The position numbers were made by a program, and so were the translations under genes. From Streptomyces sp. OR43 (GTDB lineage: Bacteria; Actinomycetota; Actinomycetes; Streptomycetales; Streptomycetaceae): a stretch of 49,573 bases of DNA. The number at the start of each line of letters is the position of its first letter. Position 1 is the stretch's first letter. The stretch covers positions 305,432 through 355,004 of the forward strand of contig NZ_RDBK01000022.1 in NCBI RefSeq assembly GCF_008042275.1. The letters are read 5' to 3'. Positions 43,244 through 49,573 of this stretch are shown here, piece by piece. The notes beneath the pieces are model-generated. The model had not been told where the DNA came from. It searched no databases and worked only from the letters and a program-made list of their open reading frames with translations.

Positions 43244-43320
43244 CGTCCTTGGCCGGACGAAGCGCGCGAAGCACGCACCGCCCGTCCTTGGCCGGACGAA
43301 GCGCGCGAAGCACGCACCGC
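43244..43320. repeat. Two 39-bp tandem repeats
   Basis: A 38-bp segment starting CGTCCTTGGCCGGACGAAGC at 43244 recurs exactly at 43283. Inverted arms TTTCGCGTC (43239-43247) and GACGCGAAA (43323-43331) bracket the pair. They lie between the GH1 terminator and the hydrolase start, possibly part of that gene's control region. Confidence 0.8.
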
Positions 43321-43331
43321 GAGACGCGAAA

Positions 43332-43367
43332 CCTCCGGCGGCGACGGTCGTCCGTCGCGGCCGGAGG
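43332..43367 (-). terminator. Strong terminator after beta-glucosidase operon
   Basis: A 16-bp stem with one mismatch (43332-43347 with 43352-43367) closes a TCGT loop, 43 bases past the GH1 stop. It is the strongest hairpin in the window. Confidence 0.8.
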
Positions 43368-43410
43368 CTGCTGAGGTGGCTGGAGTGGCCTCCGTGCGCT
43401 CGCGGAGAGG

Positions 43411-44789
<1,379 letters not shown>

Positions 44790-44793
<4 letters not shown>

Positions 44794-45698
44794 TTGACGG
44801 CTCCCGCCGTGAGGCCGGCGACGAGGTAGCGCTGGAGGAGCAGGAACCCGCCGACGATCGGCACGCTGACGACGAGCGAGGCGGCCATGACCTGGTTCCA
44901 GTAGACGTCGTTCTGTGTCGCGTAGCCCTGGAGGCCGACGGCGAGCGTGCGGGTGGTGTCGTTGGTCATGACGGAGGCGAAGAGGACCTCGCCCCAGGCC
45001 GTCATGAACGCGTACACGGCGACGGCGACGATCCCGGGCACCGCGGCCGGGACGACGACCCGGAACAGGGCGCCGAGCGGTCCGCAGCCGTCGACGAGGG
45101 CGGCCTCGTCCAGGTCCCTGGGGATCGAGTCGAAGTACCCGATGAGCATCCAGATGGAGAACGGCAGCGAGAACGTCAGATACGTGAGGATCAGTCCGCC
45201 GCGCGAGCCGTAGAGCGCGATCCCGGTGCTGTTCCCGATGTTGACGAAGATGAGGAACAGCGGGAGCAGGAAGAGGATGCCGGGGAACATCTGGGTGGAG
45301 AGCACCGTGACGGTGAAGACACGCTTGCCGCGGAACTTGTAGCGGCTCACGGCGTACGCGGAGAACACCGCGATGATCACCGAGAGGACCGTCGCGGCGC
45401 CCGCCACCACCAGCGAGTTGACGAAGTACCGGGCGAGCGGGACGGTGTCCCAGATGTCGAGGTAGGGCTTGACGGTCAGCCCGGACGGGATCCAGTGGAA
45501 CTTCCCCGAGACGTCCTGGAGCGGCTTGAGGGAGCTGCTGATCATCACGTACACGGGCAGCAGCACGAAGGCGGTCAGCAGGGCCAGGATGATGCGGCGG
45601 GTCCAGAGGAAGGACGGGGGCGCGGCCATCGGCGACCGGGACCGCGATCTTGATTTCGCCGCTCTCGGCAGTGCGGCCGGCTGGGCATGGCTAGGCAT
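44790..45698 (-). CDS. CUT1 sugar ABC transporter permease (MalG-like)
   Basis: The 302-residue permease has six transmembrane helices and the EAA loop [20 protein letters not shown] that docks the ATPase. It has the shorter N-terminus of MalG-type subunits. I chose ATG 45698, six bases after GGAAGG; a GTG two codons upstream is too close to that site. It overlaps the first permease gene by eight bases at its start and the GH1 gene at its stop, so the three are coupled. Confidence 0.93.
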
Positions 45699-46701
45699 CT
45701 GCACCCTTCCTTCCGCGCGAGGTGATGAGCAGGTAGACGGCCGTCACGACCAGCAGGAACAGCAGCAGGAGCACGGACATCGCGGATCCGGTGCCGAAGT
45801 TCCAGGTGACGAACGACGACTGGTAGATGTGGATCGAGATGAGGTCGGCGTTTTCCGGGGCCGCTTTGCCGAACAGCACGTACGGGGTGTTGAAGTCGTT
45901 GAACGTCCAGAGGAACAGGACGAGCACCAGGACCTGGTTGACCGGGCGCAGCGACGGCAGCGTGATCTTGCGGATCTGCTGCCAGATGCCGGCGCCGTCG
46001 ATCGCGGAGGCTTCGTACAGCTCGCGCGGGATGTTCTGCAGTCCCGCCATCACGATGAGGAAGGCGAACGGCCAGCCCTTCCACACCGAGACGACGATCA
46101 GCGCGTAGATGCTGTTGTCACCGATCAGCCAGAAGGACGGCTGGTCGGTCAGCCCGAGCTGGTCGTGGAGCACGTGGTTGACCAGCCCGTTGTCCCGCTG
46201 GAACATGAACGCCCAGGTGATGACGGCCGCGTAGACCGGCAGGGCGTACGGGACGAGGAAGATCGCCCGCAGGAATCCGCGGCCGCGGAAGTTCTCCTGG
46301 AGCATGATCGCCGCGGTGACACCGAAGAGCCACGCCAGGCCGACGGCGAAGAACGTGAAGACGCAGGTGACGAAGAACGAGTGGAGCAGCGCCTCGCCGA
46401 TCGGGGCGTTGAAATCGACCGCGATCCTGTAGTTGTCGAGGCCGGTCCAGGGCGCCGCGCCCCAGTTGCCGATGAAGAACTGGGTGAGCTGGCGGAAGCT
46501 CATCACGATCCCGATGACCATCGGGATCACATGGATCAGAAGTTCGAGCAGGACGGCCGGCAGGAGCAGGAGATAGGGCAGTCCGCCCTGGCGGATCCGG
46601 CCGGGGATGCGCGGCAGTCTTCTGCGCGCACCCCCGGTGCCCCGGCTCGTCACCCTGTCCGACTTTTCGGTACGGCTGTCGGTGGTCACGGTGGCGGTCA
46701 T
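45691..46701 (-). CDS. CUT1 sugar ABC transporter permease (MalF-like)
   Basis: The 336-residue permease has a basic cytoplasmic start, six or more helices and the EAA loop YEASAIDGAGIWQQIRKITL followed by PSLRPV. It forms the membrane channel with the MalG-like partner. It starts 11 bases after the binding-protein stop. No ATPase gene is present in the operon, so energy is probably supplied by a shared ATPase encoded elsewhere, as known for Streptomyces MsiK-dependent importers. Confidence 0.93.
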   Translation of the reverse strand: MTATVTTDSRTEKSDRVTSRGTGGARRRLPRIPGRIRQGGLPYLLLLPAVLLELLIHVIPMVIGIVMSFRQLTQFFIGNWGAAPWTGLDNYRIAVDFNAPIGEALLHSFFVTCVFTFFAVGLAWLFGVTAAIMLQENFRGRGFLRAIFLVPYALPVYAAVITWAFMFQRDNGLVNHVLHDQLGLTDQPSFWLIGDNSIYALIVVSVWKGWPFAFLIVMAGLQNIPRELYEASAIDGAGIWQQIRKITLPSLRPVNQVLVLVLFLWTFNDFNTPYVLFGKAAPENADLISIHIYQSSFVTWNFGTGSAMSVLLLLFLLVVTAVYLLITSRGRKGADA

Positions 46702-46711
46702 GGAAGGTGCC

Positions 46712-48025
46712 TTACTGCTGCATCGTCTGCTGGGCCTTTTCGAGGCGCGCCTTGACGGATTCGGTGGTCACGGGGCGTCCGGCTGCGGCGTCGGCCCACA
46801 GCTCCTTGACCGCGGTGCCGACGGCCGTCTCGAACTGCGACTCGTTGGGCACCTGCGGCAGCGGGGCCGCGCTCTTGGCGAGCGTGTCGCGCAGGACGGC
46901 GAGGTCGGGAGCGGAGAACGCGGCGTCGGCCTGGGCGGTCTTGACCGGAGGGATGGAGCCGTAGGTCTTGTTGAGCAGCTTCTGCTCGGCGTCGCTCGTC
47001 ATGAACTTCACGAACTTCTTGGCACCGTCGATGTTCTTGGTGTTCTTGAACACCGCCATGTTGATGCCGGCGACCATGGAGTTGACGTTCTTGCCCTGGC
47101 CGGGGGTGCCGGACGCGACGGGGACAGGAGCCGCGCCCCAGTCCTCGGGCTTCATGCCCTGGGAGGCGAACGTCGAGGCGGCGGCCTGCCACAGCACCAT
47201 CGCGGTCTTGCCCTTGGCGAAGTCCGTCAGGGACTGGTTCTGGGCGTACTCGGCGTTGCCCGGCGCGATGATCTTGTCCTTGGCCATGAAGTCGATGTAC
47301 TGCTTCACGGCGGCGACGGCACCGTCGGAGGTGAACGTCGGCTTTCCGGCGGCGTCGAAGAAGTCCGCGCCGTGCTGTTGGGCCAGGACGAAGGTCTGGT
47401 GGATGTTGTTGGAGAGGTTGGACCCCTCCGCGCCCAGGCCCCACTTGCCGTTCTTCGAAAGCTTCTTGCCGTCGGCGACCAGCTCGTCCCAGGTGGCCGG
47501 CGGCTTGTCGATGCCCGCCTCGGCGAAGCTCTTCTTGTTGTAGTAGAGGGCGTACGCCAGCGAGTACAGCGGGACCGCGGAGGGGTCCTTGCCCTCCGCG
47601 CCGGCCGAGGCGACCGCCGAGTCGACGAAGCGGTCCCGGCCGCCGATCGCGTCGAAGTTCGCCTTGTCCCAGGGCAGCAGGGCTCCCGTCGCCTGGAGCG
47701 AGGCCGACCAGGTGTTGCCGATGTTCAGGACGTCCGGACCCTGACCGGACGTGGTGGCCGCGAGGATCCGGTTCAGCAGGTCGGCCCAGGGGACGACCTC
47801 CAGCTTGACCTTGATTCCGGTCTGCTCCTCGAACTTCTTCAGCTCGGGGGCCAGGATCTTCTTGTCCGCCTCGATGCTGGGGCCCTGGTTGGAGGCCCAG
47901 TACGTGAGGGTCTTGGGCGAATCGTTGCTGCCGCCGCCCGATGACGTACCGCCTCCACAGCCGGTGACTCCGGCGGCGATGGAGATCGCGAGGGTGGCGG
48001 CTGCTGCGGCTCTGATGGTGCGCAT
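46712..48025 (-). CDS. Sugar-binding lipoprotein of ABC transporter
   Basis: The 437-residue protein has a lipoprotein signal (AAAATLAISIAAGVTGC, lipobox VTGC with Cys23) and a Ser/Gly-rich linker. The type 1 solute-binding fold follows, with LTYWASNQGPS near the start and a typical GKTAMVLWQAAAS segment in the middle. Its partners are the two permeases downstream and the GH1 enzyme, so the ligand is probably a beta-glucoside or a related oligosaccharide. ATG 48025 follows a GAAAGGGGCC stretch. It is divergent from the ROK regulator. Confidence 0.94.
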   Translation of the reverse strand: MRTIRAAAAATLAISIAAGVTGCGGGTSSGGGSNDSPKTLTYWASNQGPSIEADKKILAPELKKFEEQTGIKVKLEVVPWADLLNRILAATTSGQGPDVLNIGNTWSASLQATGALLPWDKANFDAIGGRDRFVDSAVASAGAEGKDPSAVPLYSLAYALYYNKKSFAEAGIDKPPATWDELVADGKKLSKNGKWGLGAEGSNLSNNIHQTFVLAQQHGADFFDAAGKPTFTSDGAVAAVKQYIDFMAKDKIIAPGNAEYAQNQSLTDFAKGKTAMVLWQAAASTFASQGMKPEDWGAAPVPVASGTPGQGKNVNSMVAGINMAVFKNTKNIDGAKKFVKFMTSDAEQKLLNKTYGSIPPVKTAQADAAFSAPDLAVLRDTLAKSAAPLPQVPNESQFETAVGTAVKELWADAAAGRPVTTESVKARLEKAQQTMQQ

Positions 48026-48084
48026 GCGGGATGGCCCCTTTCCGGGGAGGAAGTCCGCGTTCGGGAACCGAACGACCTTCAGGA

Positions 48085-48107
48085 CTTAATTTATGGCGTG
48101 ATTTAAG
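48085..48107. promoter_or_regulatory. ROK-type operator in the divergent promoter
   Basis: CTTAA (48085-48089) and TTAAG (48103-48107) bound an AT-rich 23-bp inverted repeat (outer arms perfect, inner part imperfect), an unusual low-GC patch between the binding-protein and ROK genes. It resembles sites used by ROK/NagC-type repressors. Confidence 0.6.
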
Positions 48108-48170
48108 AGGTGAGGGAATGTCGCGTCAAGTCCTGCGGTCGCGGTATGTTGCCGGAAGGGAAGGAGCCAC

Positions 48171-49573
48171 ATGGCTGAGCGCAACAGACGGACCGTGCGT
48201 GACCTGCGACGGGGCAACCGGGCGAGGGTATTGCAACGGTTGTATTTCGACGGCCCGCTGAGCCGCCAGGAGCTGGGTCCCGCGACGGGGCTGAGTTCAG
48301 GTTCCATCAGCAACGTCGTCGCGGAACTCTCCGCCGAGGGCCTCCTGGAGGAGGCGGGCGTCGTCGACTCCGACGGCGGCCGTCCCCGCACCCTGCTGCG
48401 CGTCGCCCCCGGCGGCGGCCTCCTCATCGGCATCGACATCGGAGAGACGCGGATCAGGGTCGAGCTCTTCGACCTCGCCCTCACCGAACTCGCCCGCACC
48501 GAACGGCTGCTGGCCCAGCACGGCTACGACGTCGACCGCATCGTCGGACACGTCCGCAGCGGGGTCGCCGACGTACTGCGCGACGCGGGCGCCGATCCGG
48601 GCCGGCTTCTCGGAATCGGCATCGGCGTCCCCGGCATCATCGAGCGCCACGCGCCGGACGGTGCGGTCGGTGACGTGGGGTCCGTCGTCCACGGTCAGAC
48701 CATTGACTGGAGCGCCGTCCCGTTCGAGCGGCTGCTCCGCGAAGCCGTCCGGATCCCGTCAGAGGTGCCGTTCTTCATCGACAACGGCGCCAAGACCCTC
48801 GGTCAGGCCGAGATGTGGTTCGGCGGCGGACGCGGCGCCGGGGTTTCGGCCGTCGCCCTCATCGGCTCCGGAGTCGGCGCCTGCGTCAACCACGGCGACC
48901 TGCTCGGAGAGGCCCGCAGCAGCATGGCCCTCGAATGGGGCCACACCACGGTGCAGTTGCGCGGCCGCCGCTGCCGGTGCGGCTCGATCGGCTGCCTGGA
49001 GGCGTACGCGGGCGCCGAGGCCATGCGCGAGCGCTGGCACGAGGCGGGCGGCCCGCTGCCCGCCGACGCCGACGACGAGACCGCGCTCGCCGCGCTGCTC
49101 GCCGCCGCCTACCCCGGTGCGGGCGGCGAACCCGACCCCCTGGCCGTCTCCCTGCTCGACGAGACGGCCGAATGCCTCGGGGCGGCCCTGGGCGACCTCA
49201 TCAACCTCTTCCTGCCCGAGCGCATCCTGCTCGGGGGCTGGGCGGGCCTGCTGATCGGGCCGCATCTGCTGCCCGACATCCGCCGCTACGCGCAGGGATA
49301 CGCGCTCCGCCACGCCGCGGCCCGCACCACGATCGAGCTGGGCCGCCTCGGCCCCGACGCGGTGACGGTGGGCGCAGCGACACTCCCGCTGTCCGACTTC
49401 CTGGCCCGGGGCGGCAGCCGCCCAGCCCCCGAGCAGGATGCGCTCGGGCAGGAAGAGGTTGATGAGGTCGCCCAGGGCCGCCCCGAGGCATTCGGCCGTC
49501 TCGTCGAGCAGGGAGACGGCCAGGGGGTCGGGTTCGCCGCCCGCACCGGGGTAGGCGGCGGCGAGCAGCGCGG
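48171..49573 (+). CDS. ROK family transcriptional repressor (C-terminus not reliable)
   Basis: The frame opens at ATG 48171, preceded by GGAAGGAG, and stays open to the window end. Residues about 10-75 form a winged helix (LSRQELGPATGLSSGSISNV), and about 85-400 the ROK kinase-like fold with the ATP-type DIGETRIRVELF and the zinc motif CRCGSIGCLE after EWGHTTV. About 415 codons precede 49418, already the usual family length. Everything after 49418 is a reverse-complement copy of part of the gene itself, so the real stop is missing. It most likely represses the sugar operon until a sugar binds. Confidence 0.85.
   Translation, partial: MAERNRRTVRDLRRGNRARVLQRLYFDGPLSRQELGPATGLSSGSISNVVAELSAEGLLEEAGVVDSDGGRPRTLLRVAPGGGLLIGIDIGETRIRVELFDLALTELARTERLLAQHGYDVDRIVGHVRSGVADVLRDAGADPGRLLGIGIGVPGIIERHAPDGAVGDVGSVVHGQTIDWSAVPFERLLREAVRIPSEVPFFIDNGAKTLGQAEMWFGGGRGAGVSAVALIGSGVGACVNHGDLLGEARSSMALEWGHTTVQLRGRRCRCGSIGCLEAYAGAEAMRERWHEAGGPLPADADDETALAALLAAAYPGAGGEPDPLAVSLLDETAECLGAALGDLINLFLPERILLGGWAGLLIGPHLLPDIRRYAQGYALRHAAARTTIELGRLGPDAVTVGAATLPLSDFLARGGSRPAPEQDALGQEEVDEVAQGRPEAFGRLVEQGDGQGVGFAARTGVGGGEQR
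49090..49245. repeat. Left arm of 156-bp inverted duplication
   Basis: This segment inside the ROK gene is repeated exactly, in reverse complement, at 49418-49573. It is coding in frame and has the codon bias of its surroundings, so it is the original copy. Confidence 0.9.
49418..49573. repeat. Right arm of 156-bp inverted duplication at window end
   Basis: The last 156 bases equal the reverse complement of 49090-49245. I compared both arms segment by segment and found no difference. The match stops precisely at the window edge, as expected for a fold-back or misjoined sequence end rather than genuine genome structure. Confidence 0.85.

Noticed and set aside
43244..43320. Tandem repeat considered as a CRISPR array.
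   Set aside because: The two units abut with no variable spacer, and no cas gene is present.

Overview
This 49.6 kb window is chromosomal DNA of a high-GC actinomycete, almost certainly a Streptomyces. The evidence is the strong G/C third-position bias, frequent GTG and occasional TTG starts, GGAGG-type ribosome sites, many TetR/MarR/MerR/PadR regulators, and families typical of the genus (7Fe-ferredoxin FprB, AurF-type diiron oxygenase, DyP encapsulin, CUT1 sugar importer with a ROK regulator). No rRNA, tRNA, CRISPR array or intact mobile element was seen. The left edge cuts an NAD-kinase-like gene. The right edge ends in a 156-bp inverted copy of sequence from inside the last gene, which looks like a contig-end artefact.

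Layout. (1) 1-7.8 kb: SPFH/band-7 protein with a translationally coupled NAD-kinase-like gene; a TetR gene facing a PAP2-family/DMT-exporter pair across an elaborate operator array; PadR regulator; fadH 2,4-dienoyl-CoA reductase behind a 20-bp palindrome; DoxX protein. (2) 7.8-11.2 kb: fprB plus an AurF-like diiron oxygenase on one strand, probably an electron-transfer pair, then a DUF3592 protein. (3) 11.3-20.9 kb: a MerR-methyltransferase fusion, an MFS exporter, a molybdenum hydroxylase operon (coxM-S-L-G order), a divergent xdhC-type maturation gene with an expanded linker repeat, and a one-polypeptide TetR+MarR fusion regulator. (4) 20.9-29.6 kb: LysR facing DUF4267 and cupin genes, a 53-aa cysteine-rich CxxCxGxG protein, a lipoprotein, Ohr and VOC genes, a TipA-like MerR regulator coupled to a glycosyltransferase, and three degenerate IS transposase fragments. 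(5) 29.9-34.4 kb: panD, GNAT, racemase-like and proline-rich small protein genes, a two-MarR operon and a PLP-dependent decarboxylase. (6) 34.5-41.8 kb: DyP peroxidase and its encapsulin shell, MerR, DJ-1/PfpI, GNAT, 6-phosphogluconate dehydrogenase and TetR. (7) 41.9-49.6 kb: a secreted BAAT-type acyl hydrolase, then a beta-glucoside use operon (binding protein, two permeases, GH1 beta-glucosidase) divergent from its probable ROK repressor.

How genes work together. Translational coupling (ATGA/GTGA overlaps) joins SPFH/NAD-kinase-like, PAP2/DMT, MerR/glycosyltransferase, MarR/MarR, DyP/encapsulin and permease/beta-glucosidase. The DyP gene ends in a recognisable encapsulation tail, so the peroxidase should be packed inside the adjacent shell. 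The sugar operon lacks an ATPase, as is usual for Streptomyces CUT1 systems served by a shared ATPase elsewhere. No wholly new system is proven. The best leads are the TetR-MarR fusion beside the molybdenum hydroxylase locus, the TipA-like regulator/glycosyltransferase pair, the free-standing CxxCxGxG protein and several well-formed operators with no obvious cognate regulator.
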